A stretch of 64,000 nucleotides of DNA from Fluctibacter corallii (GTDB lineage: Bacteria; Pseudomonadota; Gammaproteobacteria; Enterobacterales; Alteromonadaceae), in assembly GCF_025751585.1 (NCBI RefSeq), contig NZ_JAOWKX010000005.1:323423-387422 (forward strand), in the 5' to 3' direction. Of this stretch, positions 27,694-37,432 are shown in pieces; within the stretch, counting starts at the first letter, position 1; each line of letters opens with the position of its first letter. The notes under the pieces are model-generated. The model was not told the origin of the DNA. It worked only from the letters and a program-made list of their open reading frames with translations, and did not search any database. The position numbers and the translations under genes are program-made.

Positions 27694-28176
27694 CTACAAC
27701 AAGTTGTCTATGTCTTTTTCAATGTCTTCTGGTTTTGTGGTTGGCGCATACCGTTTAACCACCTGACCATCACGGTTTACGAGGAACTTCGTAAAATTCC
27801 ACTTAATCGCTTTGCTTCCTAATAAACCCGGTGCGGCTTTCTTTAGGTGTTCATAAAGTGGTGCTGCGTCATCACCATTCACGTCAATTTTCTTAAAAAT
27901 TGGAAATGATGTGTCGTAATTCATACTGCAAAACTGTGCGATTTCGTCATCACTTCCTGGCTCTTGATGACCAAATTGATCACAGGGGAAAGCCAGCACA
28001 CTAAAGCCCCGTTCATTGAATTTTTCATACAATGCCTGCAGCCCTTTATACTGTGGTGTAAATCCGCATTTTGAGGCTGTATTTACGATTAATAAAACCT
28101 GATTCTGATATTCGTCTAATGGCTGCTCCTGACCATTTCCAAGAGGCAGAGAGTATTGATAAATCGTATTATTCAT
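27694..28176 (-). CDS. Glutathione peroxidase family protein, cytoplasmic
   Basis: This 160-residue thiol peroxidase carries the family motifs NTASKCGFTPQY with peroxidatic C37 (cysteine, not selenocysteine), LAFPCDQFGHQEP and KWNFTKFLV. It has no signal peptide. Cys-type members such as E. coli BtuE reduce hydroperoxides using thioredoxin or glutathione. It starts 21 bases after the DUF342 gene ends, so the two may share a transcript. A second, exported paralog is at 52133-52675. Confidence 0.93.
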   Translation of the reverse strand: MNNTIYQYSLPLGNGQEQPLDEYQNQVLLIVNTASKCGFTPQYKGLQALYEKFNERGFSVLAFPCDQFGHQEPGSDDEIAQFCSMNYDTSFPIFKKIDVNGDDAAPLYEHLKKAAPGLLGSKAIKWNFTKFLVNRDGQVVKRYAPTTKPEDIEKDIDNLL

Positions 28177-28197
28177 AACGCTTACTTATAATTAAAA

Positions 28198-29847
28198 TTA
28201 GACGATGGGTTCGTATTGCCATTGGTGGCCTTCGTAGAAAACCAAGGCACGTCCATATTCTTTTTCTGCTCGCCAAGTGCGATTGTTTAATTTCACCACC
28301 ACGCCTGGATACAGCCGTTTATTCGCAACCAAGCGTATCTCGTCTTGATAACTGTCTTTTGACGTTTTCAGTTGTTCGGCCTTCATCATTACCCAATGTA
28401 ACAGGTTTTGTTCTGCTTTTAGCATCGATTCGGCTTCTTCAAACTTTGATACCAGATCTTTATGAATGTTTTTTGACCGAATAAGGCCCATTTTCTTTTC
28501 ATGACGGGTGTTGTTGTCAATCAACTGCTTTAATAGTTCATCAAGGGTCTCTTTGCGCTCAAGAAGCAGATTGAAGCCACCGCTGAAGTCAATACTGAGG
28601 TTACTGCCAGAAACTGCTCCCAGTGTTCCCGCAATTACGCGGCCGTGGCAATGAATTTCGCTCGCAAATAAATTGCCATTAGGATTGTCAACGGGACCAA
28701 CTGTCACGCTGCCTCCACACATAATTCTGCTGTAAGCGAGTTGACGCCCAATCGTAACATTGCCACTGCAATTAATATCTAATCCTTGCCCGTGTTGAAC
28801 ATGAACATTACCTTGTGATACTAGCTTACTGCTGAAGGTTGTATGGGTTTCATTTACTTTGCCCATCGCTCCTTCGGTAATAATAATGTCACCGCCCGCA
28901 TGAATAGTGGCAGACTCCACAAAGCCATTAATAGTTACATCACCCGCAGCAATAATGACCATCTTCTCAGTGACATCACCGTTGACCAATACTGCGCCGT
29001 CGTAATTGATATTACCCGTTCCTACATTTACGCCAGTACAAATGAAGGTTTCATCTACCCACATTTTTTGATCTTTAAACTTTGGCATCCCAGTAATTTT
29101 GGCTACGACGAGATTTTCGTCGTATTCGCTGATTTCAGCGCCTTCGCCAATGTCGATATTTTTCCAATCGCCAGGCTTAGAAGGAATGCTAGTGCCTTTT
29201 ACGGTATAGCCGTCACGCCCTAGTGTAGGAGGGAGTCTGCGCAGTAGCTCTGTTCCTTGCTTGACACAAATCACATCGCCTAGGTTGCGCATATCAACCC
29301 GATTACCACCACTGGCTTGCGGCTCTAAAATTCGCTCTAATGCGTTAGGTACTAAGGGTCTGAGCTTAGAGCTTTTTCCCATTTTAGGTGGAAGGCCTTT
29401 GGCAATAATATCTTCAAGAAGGGCACCTGGTGACGCTGACACCAATTTTCTTAACAGTGCATGAACCCGTTTTTCACCGAATCCTCGCTCTATGCCGTTT
29501 TCTTTAGCTAATAGTTTGATATCTTCGACAGAAGGAATAGAGCCGCCATAAGGAGCGGTAAGCTGAAGTTTAGCCACCAAATCGCCGTCTGAGAAGCTGA
29601 AGGCAATAGCAGTATCACGTTTTTCAGCAACGGTACTCTTAATACTGGTTGCACTGCCTTTGCTTTCTTTGATTTTTGCTTGCGCCTTTAAAAACGCATC
29701 TTCAATTATGAAAAAATCACGAAACTCACTTTCTAAAAAGAGAGCAGATAGCTTCTTTGCGTCAATATCGTCGGCTTTTACAGAACCATCAATATGCACA
29801 TCTACATGTATTTTATTTTCGTTTAATTTGAATTCGATCCCATTCAT
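28198..29847 (-). CDS. DUF342 / FapA-family protein
   Basis: This 549-residue cytoplasmic protein has the DUF342 (FapA) layout. An N-terminal region is followed by a repetitive right-handed beta-helix-like core (GAVLVNGDVTEKMVIIAAGDV, TINGFVESATIHAGGDIII, NVHVQHGQGLDINCSGNVTI, HCHGRVIAGTLGAVSGS) and a C-terminal coiled coil (~residues 425-510). ATG 29847 is preferred over GTG 29853 because GGAAAG sits 5 bases before it. Some relatives affect flagellar assembly or act as polymer-forming cell-surface organisers. No flagellar gene is nearby, so the role here is open. Confidence 0.85.
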   Translation of the reverse strand: MNGIEFKLNENKIHVDVHIDGSVKADDIDAKKLSALFLESEFRDFFIIEDAFLKAQAKIKESKGSATSIKSTVAEKRDTAIAFSFSDGDLVAKLQLTAPYGGSIPSVEDIKLLAKENGIERGFGEKRVHALLRKLVSASPGALLEDIIAKGLPPKMGKSSKLRPLVPNALERILEPQASGGNRVDMRNLGDVICVKQGTELLRRLPPTLGRDGYTVKGTSIPSKPGDWKNIDIGEGAEISEYDENLVVAKITGMPKFKDQKMWVDETFICTGVNVGTGNINYDGAVLVNGDVTEKMVIIAAGDVTINGFVESATIHAGGDIIITEGAMGKVNETHTTFSSKLVSQGNVHVQHGQGLDINCSGNVTIGRQLAYSRIMCGGSVTVGPVDNPNGNLFASEIHCHGRVIAGTLGAVSGSNLSIDFSGGFNLLLERKETLDELLKQLIDNNTRHEKKMGLIRSKNIHKDLVSKFEEAESMLKAEQNLLHWVMMKAEQLKTSKDSYQDEIRLVANKRLYPGVVVKLNNRTWRAEKEYGRALVFYEGHQWQYEPIV

Positions 29848-29977
29848 ACTCACTTTCCGACGTCACTTCTTATGTCGCTGCGCTCGTTTCGATGAGCTTT
29901 CCGATATACTAGGTTATCGACCAGACTAAAACATACATAACTAATTACAAGCGATTTCGTCCTTAAAAAGCAATTGT

Positions 29978-31411
29978 TTACAATTGTTGAGCATATGTAT
30001 ACAGGTCTTTGAGTATTTGGCGTTTTCTGGCGTCGTCTACATATTGTTCCGCTAATAAACCAATTCTTTCTAAATATTCTGGGAGAATGATGCTGGCATC
30101 ACCGTGGGCTTCCATGAGCCGATACTGGCGATGGCGTTGCCATTTCTCTATTTCTTTTTCACTTAATGTGGTCGGGTAGTTTCTTGCTCTGTAGCGAAAC
30201 AGCATTGATTGTATGCGGGGATCATCAAATTGCCAGGCAAGTTCAATGAGTGCTTCTGGTGCCATTTGACGGATTTGCTCCATCTTTGCTTTATCTGAAT
30301 CTGAGAAAAAACCACCGGAATACAAGCTGTGGTCTACGTCTACCTGCTCATTGTCTGAATACGGCGTGTCGTAAACATCCTGTAGCTTTTTATGTAACCC
30401 TTCTGATTGCTTAATCCATTCTAAATGCACAAGGCATTGTTGCCTATTGATACCCAGCCTTTCAGCTCCTTCTTCTGACAACGACTTGGGCGGAAGCACA
30501 ACCGGGCATTTATTTAAGTGAATTAACTTCAATGGTAATCGTTCTGTGCCGTCAGGAAAGTCCTCATTTTTGGCGTAAAGTAAGGCTTTAATTTCTTCCG
30601 TTGAAAGCGCTGCTAGGCGAGTAGGGTCTTGCTGGAGATTAATGCATATCACCGCGTTTTTGTTGGTGGGGTGATAGGCTATGGGTACCATCCATGTACA
30701 ACATCCTTGTGAAGCCGGTAACTTTGACGAAACATGAATAAATGGCTTCATATTGTAGCAATCGATCAGTTTGCCTACGGCTTGTTTCTGCCTAAGTGAA
30801 AATATGTAGTCGAACAATCTCGGCTGCGCTTCTTTGACGCGCTTTGCTAATGCGATAGTGCCGTAAACATCTGACATCGCATCATGGGCGTTTTCATGGC
30901 TAATGTCATTGGCAATGGTTAACTCTTCTAGTTTAAATGACGGTGTACCGTCCGATTTATATACCCAATTAACGCCTTCAGGACGCAAGGCGTAACATGC
31001 TCTTACTAAATCGATAATATCCCAACGGCTATTGCCATGCTGCCATTCACGGGCGTATGGATCATAAAAATTACGGAAAAATGTGTTACGCGTAACCTCG
31101 TCGTCAAAACGAATACTGTTATACCCCAATGCACACGTGCCCGGTGTACTGAACTCTTGATAAATTTTACGCGTAAATTCTGCTTCGATTAAGCCATCTC
31201 GTAACGATTGCTGCGGCGTGATTCCCGTAATTAAACAGGCTTCCGGATGCGGAAGGTAATCATTAGGGATTTGGCAGTATATATTCAGCGGTTTACCTAT
31301 GGGGTTTAGGTCGGCATCTGTTCTTATTCCTGCAAACTGCGACGGGTGATCCTTTTTAGGATTTGTTCCCCAGGTTTCGAAGTCGTAAAAATATAAAGTT
31401 AAATCTGACAA
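29978..31411 (-). CDS. sbcB: Exodeoxyribonuclease I
   Basis: This 477-residue 3'-5' single-strand DNA exonuclease has DEDD-type catalytic motifs: FYDFETWG (Exo I), GYNSIRFDDEVTRNTFFRNF (Exo II) and NAHDAMSDVYGTIALAK (Exo III). The SH3-like and C-terminal helical extension match E. coli SbcB, with LFRYRARNYPTTLSEKE near the end. It works in recombination and mismatch repair. It is transcribed toward the DUF342 gene with a 130-base gap. Confidence 0.97.
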   Translation of the reverse strand: MSDLTLYFYDFETWGTNPKKDHPSQFAGIRTDADLNPIGKPLNIYCQIPNDYLPHPEACLITGITPQQSLRDGLIEAEFTRKIYQEFSTPGTCALGYNSIRFDDEVTRNTFFRNFYDPYAREWQHGNSRWDIIDLVRACYALRPEGVNWVYKSDGTPSFKLEELTIANDISHENAHDAMSDVYGTIALAKRVKEAQPRLFDYIFSLRQKQAVGKLIDCYNMKPFIHVSSKLPASQGCCTWMVPIAYHPTNKNAVICINLQQDPTRLAALSTEEIKALLYAKNEDFPDGTERLPLKLIHLNKCPVVLPPKSLSEEGAERLGINRQQCLVHLEWIKQSEGLHKKLQDVYDTPYSDNEQVDVDHSLYSGGFFSDSDKAKMEQIRQMAPEALIELAWQFDDPRIQSMLFRYRARNYPTTLSEKEIEKWQRHRQYRLMEAHGDASIILPEYLERIGLLAEQYVDDARKRQILKDLYTYAQQL

Positions 31412-31550
31412 AGAGAGTTTCTTCTAATTAAATAATTGCCTGCCGATCTCAACAAATTATGACGTGGACTTCAAAGAATTTTTCAATAAACCGATCCATA
31501 TAACAGTAAATAGTCTATGAATAGTACATTGATAAAAAAGGAGAAACGCA

Positions 31551-31757
31551 ATGTCTACCCATACATATAAACTAATTGAACTCACTGGGTCCTCGCCGAA
31601 AGGGTCAGATGAGGCGATTCAAAATGCATTGGCGAAAGCGAAAGAATCGATTCATAACATGCGTTGGTTCGAAGTGATTGGCACACGCGGACATATAGAA
31701 GATGGTAATATCGCGCATTGGCAGGTTACTCTAAAAGTCGGTTTCACGTTAGATTAA
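31551..31757 (+). CDS. Dodecin family flavin-binding protein
   Basis: This 68-residue protein has the dodecin fold signature: [19 protein letters not shown], then the [16 protein letters not shown] helix-strand with the conserved Trp that stacks on flavin, and [13 protein letters not shown] at the end. Dodecins assemble as dodecamers that store or buffer flavins in the cytoplasm. An excellent ribosome-binding site (AAGGAG, 7 bases upstream) precedes the ATG. It stands alone between divergent sbcB and the next gene. Confidence 0.95.
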   Translation: MSTHTYKLIELTGSSPKGSDEAIQNALAKAKESIHNMRWFEVIGTRGHIEDGNIAHWQVTLKVGFTLD

Positions 31758-31845
31758 CCATTATCGCGGGTTATATTTTGCACGGCTGACATTTTGACTA
31801 GAGGGTGATACTTTACTGATTCTAAACAGAAAATCGGAGTCAATG

Positions 31846-32856
31846 ATGCGAACCCTCATATTTAGCGCTGCGCTGCCTTTTCTTCTCTTCCATGCTTCTA
31901 GTCACGCGACCGACAAAGCACCTCCTGTTGCGATAGCGATTCATGGTGGTGCAGGCACGCTATCAAAAGCCAATATGTCAGATGAGCAAGAAGCACGTTA
32001 CCGACAGCAACTGGAGAACGCAGTAAAAGCCGGACATGCGGCGTTAAAGAAAGGCCATTCTAGTGTGGATGCCGTAGTTGCCGCTATTACGTTGCTAGAA
32101 GACTCGCCTTTGTTTAATGCTGGTAAAGGCGCAGTGCTAACGTTTGAGGGCGCGCATGAACTTGATGCATCAATTATGTACGGAAAAAACCGCATGGCAG
32201 GAGCCGTGTCGAGCTTGCGTACAGTAAAGAATCCCATTCTAGCCGCCAGAGCAGTAATGGAAAAATCTGTGCATGTGATGCTGTCGGCTGACGGTGCGGA
32301 AATTTTCGCAAAATCACATGGATTGACGCAGGTTGATAATAGCTATTTCACTACGCCACACCGAAGACAAGCGTTAGATAGGGCGTTGCAAAAGCTTACG
32401 TTTTCTCCATCATCTACTTATTCTATTGATACATTCGATTATAAATTTGGAACCGTAGGTGCAGTAGCGCTAGACAAACACGGTGACTTGGCGGCTGGCA
32501 CATCAACAGGCGGCATGACCGCAAAGCGCTACGGGCGAGTAGGTGATTCGCCCATTATTGGAGCGGGCACATTTGCAGACAACGAAAGCTGTAGTGTGTC
32601 GGCAACGGGGCACGGTGAATTTTTTATTCGCTATAATGTTGCCGCTGATATCTGCGCTCGTGTTAAGTATCAAGGTAAGCCCCTTGAAAAGGCTGCGAAG
32701 GAGGTGATTCATGATGTGTTATTACCGGCTGGTGGGTTAGGGGGTGTGATAGCGCTTGATAGGCATGGAAACATTGCCATGCCGTTTAACACAGAGGGCA
32801 TGTACCGCGCTAGCATCAATACTCAGGGCGAGGTATTGGTGGAGATTTTTAAATAA
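31846..32856 (+). CDS. Isoaspartyl peptidase / L-asparaginase (Ntn hydrolase), exported
   Basis: This is a type-2 asparaginase of about 336 residues. It has a signal peptide ending near SSHA, then AIHGGAGTLSK, the DAVVAAITLLEDSPLFNAGKG helix, and the autocleavage site FGTVGAVALD, where T203 becomes the N-terminal nucleophile. GGMTAKRYGRVGDSPIIGAG and GTFADN form the substrate pocket. It would hydrolyse isoaspartyl dipeptides or asparagine in the periplasm. Two adjacent ATGs occur at 31843 and 31846; the second is 6 bases from GGAG and is preferred. Confidence 0.93.
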   Translation: MRTLIFSAALPFLLFHASSHATDKAPPVAIAIHGGAGTLSKANMSDEQEARYRQQLENAVKAGHAALKKGHSSVDAVVAAITLLEDSPLFNAGKGAVLTFEGAHELDASIMYGKNRMAGAVSSLRTVKNPILAARAVMEKSVHVMLSADGAEIFAKSHGLTQVDNSYFTTPHRRQALDRALQKLTFSPSSTYSIDTFDYKFGTVGAVALDKHGDLAAGTSTGGMTAKRYGRVGDSPIIGAGTFADNESCSVSATGHGEFFIRYNVAADICARVKYQGKPLEKAAKEVIHDVLLPAGGLGGVIALDRHGNIAMPFNTEGMYRASINTQGEVLVEIFK

Positions 32857-32929
32857 ACACAGGCATTTCGTTATTCTGGTGACTATCTTTAACAATAGAC
32901 ACCTAGCATTAATATCATGTGGAGGATAG

Positions 32930-33346
32930 ATGGAGTCTTTAAAAGTCAGTGATTATATGAACCGACATCCTGTTACCTTTGAAACCGAAATGCCCGTTGC
33001 TGAAGCTGTCGGTAAGCTGTTAAGTAGCAATCAGCCTGGTGGCCCTGTGCTTGATGCGAATAAAAAAGTGGTGGGGTTTGTATCTGAACAAGATTGTATC
33101 AAGCGAATGATAGAATCGAGCTACTACCGTGAACAAATAGCACGTGTTAAAGATATCATGCACAAAGAAGTTCTGAGTGTTAAACCCTATGAGTCAATTT
33201 TTGAGTTAGCCCAAGAAATGCTGGGGCAGAAACCGAAAATCTACCCCGTTTTAGACGACGATGGCTACCTTTTAGGCACGATTAATCGTACTCATGTGCT
33301 TAAAGCGATTGATATCCAACTAAAAGACGGCTATCGGACGCCGTAA
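32930..33346 (+). CDS. Tandem CBS domain protein
   Basis: The 138 residues consist of two CBS domains and little else: VSDYMNRHPVTFETEMPVAEAVGKLL...VVGFVSEQDCIKRMI (about 4-65) and VKDIMHKEVLSVKPYESIFELA...YLLGTINRTHVLKAI (about 74-132). Paired CBS domains bind adenosine nucleotides and act as energy sensors. The protein has no attached catalytic domain, so the partner is unknown. GGAGG lies 4 bases before the ATG. It precedes the hrpA leader. Confidence 0.9.
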   Translation: MESLKVSDYMNRHPVTFETEMPVAEAVGKLLSSNQPGGPVLDANKKVVGFVSEQDCIKRMIESSYYREQIARVKDIMHKEVLSVKPYESIFELAQEMLGQKPKIYPVLDDDGYLLGTINRTHVLKAIDIQLKDGYRTP

Positions 33347-33365
33347 ACAACTGGAAATTGCTATC

Positions 33366-33419
33366 AGGATCTTCTAGGATCTTGCGCTTTAATGACGACT
33401 AATCTGGCGAGAAGATCCT
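33366..33419 (+). promoter_or_regulatory. hrpA leader: alternative stems covering the ribosome-binding site
   Basis: The ten bases directly before the TTG start, AGAAGATCCT (33410-33419), contain the only purine-rich Shine-Dalgarno candidate. They are fully complementary to AGGATCTTCT (33366-33375). Eight of them can also pair with AGGATCTT at 33376-33383. The two left arms are direct repeats, so two mutually exclusive stems can hide the initiation region. Confidence 0.5.
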
Positions 33420-36400
33420 TTGACACCCGCAAATCACCAAGAAATAAAAGAATTGATTAATCAAGCAATTGGCGCCGAACGATTTCGTTTTCGGCGTCGA
33501 CTCAATGATTTAATAAAAAATAAAGGTGATAACCAAGAAAAACAGTGGGCAGATTTAAAGGAGCACGTAGTGCGTTCTTGTGAAAGACGTGCATTGAGAA
33601 TGCAGCAGCGCCCTGAAATTTCCTACCCAGATTTGCCCGTAAGTGATAAGCGCGATGACATTGCCGACGCCATCCAGAACAATCAAGTCGTTATTATTGC
33701 GGGGGAGACTGGTTCTGGTAAAACCACTCAAATACCTAAAATTTGCCTAGAGTTAGGTCGCGGTGTAGACGGCCTTATAGGTCATACTCAACCCCGACGT
33801 TTAGCAGCCCGTAGCGTAGCGACGAGGATTGCTGAAGAAGTGGAATCACCGCTTGGTCATCATGTTGGATTTAAAGTGCGTTTCTCTGATCAAGTCAGTG
33901 AAAATAGTTACATTAAATTAATGACAGACGGTATTTTGCTCGCCGAAATACAGCAAGATCGATTTTTAAATCAGTACGATACGATTATTATTGATGAAGC
34001 CCATGAGCGCAGTCTAAACATCGATTTTATTTTGGGGTATTTGAAGCAATTGCTGCCCAAGCGTCCTGATCTTAAGGTCATCATTACGTCAGCAACAATC
34101 GATCCTGAGCGTTTCTCTCAGCACTTCAATCAAGCGCCTATCATTCAGGTGAGCGGAAGAACATACCCTGTAGAAATTCGCTACCGTCCTTTCGACGATC
34201 CTGAGCAAAATATTGATCAGACTCAGGCGATTATTAATGCGGTGCATGAACTATCTGGCGAGGGAAAAGGCGACATTTTAGTATTTTTAAGTGGTGAGCG
34301 AGAAATTCGTGACACGGCTGACGCATTGTCAAAAGAAAAACTCGGGCACACGGAAATATTGCCTCTTTATGCCAGACTTTCAGCAAGCGAGCAGAATAAA
34401 ATATTTCACCCTAAAGGCACGAGACGAATTGTTCTCTCCACGAACGTGGCTGAGACATCGTTAACGGTGCCTGGTATTAAATATGTCATCGATCCGGGTA
34501 TGGCTCGAATTTCACGATATAGCGTGAGAAGTAAAGTACAACGGCTTCCGATTGAGCCTATTTCACAAGCATCAGCTAACCAGCGTTCGGGTCGGTGTGG
34601 TCGGGTATCTGAAGGTATCTGTATTCGACTGTATTCTGAAGACGATTATTTATCTCGAGATGAATTTACTGCCCCCGAGATTTTGCGTACAAATTTGGCC
34701 TCCGTTATTTTACAAATGTTGTCGCTAGGATTAGGCAATATCGATGCCTTTCCTTTTGTGCAACCACCAGATAGCCGTAATATCAATGACGGGTTCAGGT
34801 TGTTAGAAGAGCTTCGTGCTTTAGAGAAGCAAAAAGGACGGGCTAGATTGACTCAGATGGGTCGTCAGATTGCAAAACTTCCGGTCGACCCTCGATATGC
34901 AAGAATGGTGGTGGAAAGCGCAGAGCAAGGCTGTATTCAAGAAGTGATTGTAATCGCAGCGGGATTGAGTATTCAAGATCCTAGAGAAAGGCCTCAGGAA
35001 AAACGACAAGCCGCAGACGAAGCCCACAGCCAATGGCAGGATAAAGCCTCAGATTTTATTGCTCTGTATAATTTATACAGCGGCTTTCGTGAACAACAAA
35101 AAGCGCTCTCAAATAATCAGTTGCGTAAATGGTGCAAAACCCAGTTCGTGAATTATTTAAGAATGCGGGAATGGCAAGATATTGTCAGCCAATTAAAAAA
35201 GGCGATTGCTGAATTAGGCTTTCGTTTAAACAGTGAAGCAGCAGAATATGATGCTATTCATATCGCTCTGTTATCTGGCTTGCTTTCTCATATGGGCGTC
35301 AAGGATAAAGAGAAAGAATACATAGGTGCGAGGAATTCTCGTTTTCTAATATTTCCGGGGTCCCCACTGTCTAAAAAGCCACCTAAATGGACAATGGTGG
35401 CAGAGCTAACAGAAACCTCTCGCTTGTTTGGGCGCGTTGCGGCAAATATTCAATCTCAATGGGCTGAACCATTGGCGAAGCACCTGGTGAAATACCAACA
35501 CTCAGAGCCTCATTGGTCAAAAAAACAAGGCATTGTTAAAGCATCAGAAAAGGCATTGCTTTATGGGTTAACCATTATCCAGAATCGCTCGGTTAATTTT
35601 GGAAAAATCGATGCGAATGTAAGCCGCGATATTTTCATCCGCGAAGCCCTTGTAAATGGCGATACCAAGATTAATGAGACGTTTCTTACTGCCAACCAAG
35701 ACGCAGTAGCGAATGTACTTGAGCTAGAAGATAAGTCGCGTCGCCGAGACATTCTTGTTGATGAGTCTGACTTAATCGCTTTTTATAGTGAGCGTATCCC
35801 AGCCCATATTTGTTCAGAAGCATCGTTCAAAAAGTGGTGGAAAACTAAGCGAGAGCAAGATGCGCGTTTTCTACACTTCGATCCTGAGGCTTTATTCAAA
35901 CGTGAAAATATTGGCGTATCGCCTTTGGATTTTCCTGACGCTTGGCAACAGAATAATCTGTCGCTTCCTGTAAACTATCACTTTGAACCAAAGGATGAAG
36001 ATGATGGTGTTAGCCTTATGGTGCCATTACCGTTATTAAATCAGCTTGAAAATGTAGGTTTTGATTGGCTGATTCCAGGACTACGCCACGAGTTAATTGT
36101 TGCACTGATAAAAGGGCTACCCAAAAAATTACGTCGTAATTTTGTTCCTGCACCTGACTATGCCACCGCGTGCCTAGAGGAAATACAACCGACAGATAAA
36201 AAGGGAAATAGTATTTCGTTACTTGACGCGTTGTCTCTGAAGTTAAAACGTATGACAGGTATCGACGTGCTCGAAGAGGATTGGCAACGTGAGCAATTGC
36301 CCAAGCATTTGCTGTTTAACTTTAAAGTGCTAGATGGCAAAGGGCAGGTGATAAAGCAAGGGCGTGACTTGCTCGCCTTGAAAGAATCGTTAAAAGGCAA

Positions 36401-37313
36401 AGTGAGTGACACGCTGAAAAAAGTGGCAACGCCTGATGTTGAGCAAACAGGGTTGACCGAGTGGAATTTCCCACCATTACAAAAAGAATTCATCAGCAAG
36501 CAAGGTGGGTTTGAGGTGAAAGCATTTCCCGCGTTGGTTGCTGAATCTGCGAGTGTGGGAATCAAATTGTTTGATCATCCAGAAAAAGCCAGAAATGCGC
36601 ATCAAATTGGGTTGCGAGAACTCGTAAAACTAAACATTCCGTCCCCAGTAAAATACCTGCAAGAAAAATTGCCCAACAAAGCGAAGCTGGGGCTTTATTT
36701 TAATCCGTTTGGGAAAATTCAAGATCTTATTAATGACTGTATTAACTGTGGTGTCGATGCACTTATTCAAGAGTTTCAATTGGCTCGTCAAAGCGATGTG
36801 CGACAGGAAGATGAGTTTATGGCGTTGCGTGATGTGGTGAGAGAACATATTAACGAAAAGGTACTCATTATTGCTTCGTCTGTAGAAAAAGGCCTGACAA
36901 CAGCACATGGTGTGCAGAAAAAGTTAAAGGGAAATGTCCCATTGACGATGATCAATGCGCATGGAGATATCAAGCAACATCTAAACAGTTTAGTGTACAG
37001 TGATTTTGTGTCTGATATTGGTGAAGCTCGGTTAGAACATTGGAATCGATATATAGAGGGGATTGCTCGTCGATTGGAAAAACTGCCTATCGATCCCGCT
37101 AAAGACAGAATGCATCAAATGACAGTTGAAAAGGTTCAGGCGCAATATGAGGCTGTGTGTAACAAGCTCCCAGTCGGCGCACAAATGCCTGACTCTCTGA
37201 AAGAAATTAGGTGGATGATTGAGGAATTACGTGTTTCGTTATTTGCTCAACAGTTGGGAACCTCGATACCTATCTCTGCGAAGCGAATTACTAACCATTT
37301 AAATGAGATATAA
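33420..37313 (+). CDS. hrpA: ATP-dependent RNA helicase HrpA (DEAH box)
   Basis: This very large 1297-residue helicase has Walker A GETGSGKTT (95-103), DEAH (192-195) in IIDEAHERS, motif III SAT (ITSATIDPERF), motif V TNVAETSLTVPG and motif VI QRSGRCGR. Helicase-associated domains follow, then a long C-terminal DUF3418 region. It matches E. coli HrpA in length and sequence; that protein has been linked to mRNA processing and to rescue of stalled ribosomes. The start is TTG 33420, since no ATG or GTG is suitably placed before the conserved ERFRFRRRLNDL segment. The initiation site is buried in a potential hairpin. Confidence 0.95.
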   Translation: MTPANHQEIKELINQAIGAERFRFRRRLNDLIKNKGDNQEKQWADLKEHVVRSCERRALRMQQRPEISYPDLPVSDKRDDIADAIQNNQVVIIAGETGSGKTTQIPKICLELGRGVDGLIGHTQPRRLAARSVATRIAEEVESPLGHHVGFKVRFSDQVSENSYIKLMTDGILLAEIQQDRFLNQYDTIIIDEAHERSLNIDFILGYLKQLLPKRPDLKVIITSATIDPERFSQHFNQAPIIQVSGRTYPVEIRYRPFDDPEQNIDQTQAIINAVHELSGEGKGDILVFLSGEREIRDTADALSKEKLGHTEILPLYARLSASEQNKIFHPKGTRRIVLSTNVAETSLTVPGIKYVIDPGMARISRYSVRSKVQRLPIEPISQASANQRSGRCGRVSEGICIRLYSEDDYLSRDEFTAPEILRTNLASVILQMLSLGLGNIDAFPFVQPPDSRNINDGFRLLEELRALEKQKGRARLTQMGRQIAKLPVDPRYARMVVESAEQGCIQEVIVIAAGLSIQDPRERPQEKRQAADEAHSQWQDKASDFIALYNLYSGFREQQKALSNNQLRKWCKTQFVNYLRMREWQDIVSQLKKAIAELGFRLNSEAAEYDAIHIALLSGLLSHMGVKDKEKEYIGARNSRFLIFPGSPLSKKPPKWTMVAELTETSRLFGRVAANIQSQWAEPLAKHLVKYQHSEPHWSKKQGIVKASEKALLYGLTIIQNRSVNFGKIDANVSRDIFIREALVNGDTKINETFLTANQDAVANVLELEDKSRRRDILVDESDLIAFYSERIPAHICSEASFKKWWKTKREQDARFLHFDPEALFKRENIGVSPLDFPDAWQQNNLSLPVNYHFEPKDEDDGVSLMVPLPLLNQLENVGFDWLIPGLRHELIVALIKGLPKKLRRNFVPAPDYATACLEEIQPTDKKGNSISLLDALSLKLKRMTGIDVLEEDWQREQLPKHLLFNFKVLDGKGQVIKQGRDLLALKESLKGKVSDTLKKVATPDVEQTGLTEWNFPPLQKEFISKQGGFEVKAFPALVAESASVGIKLFDHPEKARNAHQIGLRELVKLNIPSPVKYLQEKLPNKAKLGLYFNPFGKIQDLINDCINCGVDALIQEFQLARQSDVRQEDEFMALRDVVREHINEKVLIIASSVEKGLTTAHGVQKKLKGNVPLTMINAHGDIKQHLNSLVYSDFVSDIGEARLEHWNRYIEGIARRLEKLPIDPAKDRMHQMTVEKVQAQYEAVCNKLPVGAQMPDSLKEIRWMIEELRVSLFAQQLGTSIPISAKRITNHLNEI

Positions 37314-37432
37314 AAACTGGCGTTGACATTATCTTGTAGTCACCCTATAAAAGTGTCAACGAGGTGGAATTATTTGCGAAGTTGATTCCACCCATTAAGA
37401 CAATTTTTTGCGTAATTGGGTAGAGGTAACAC

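Noticed and set aside
28843..29223. 126-residue plus-strand frame inside the DUF342 gene
   Set aside because: It is antisense to a well-supported repetitive protein; the frame exists because of the codon pattern of the beta-helix repeats.
36158..36565. 135-residue minus-strand frame inside hrpA
   Set aside because: It is antisense to a conserved C-terminal region of HrpA, with no promoter or start signal.
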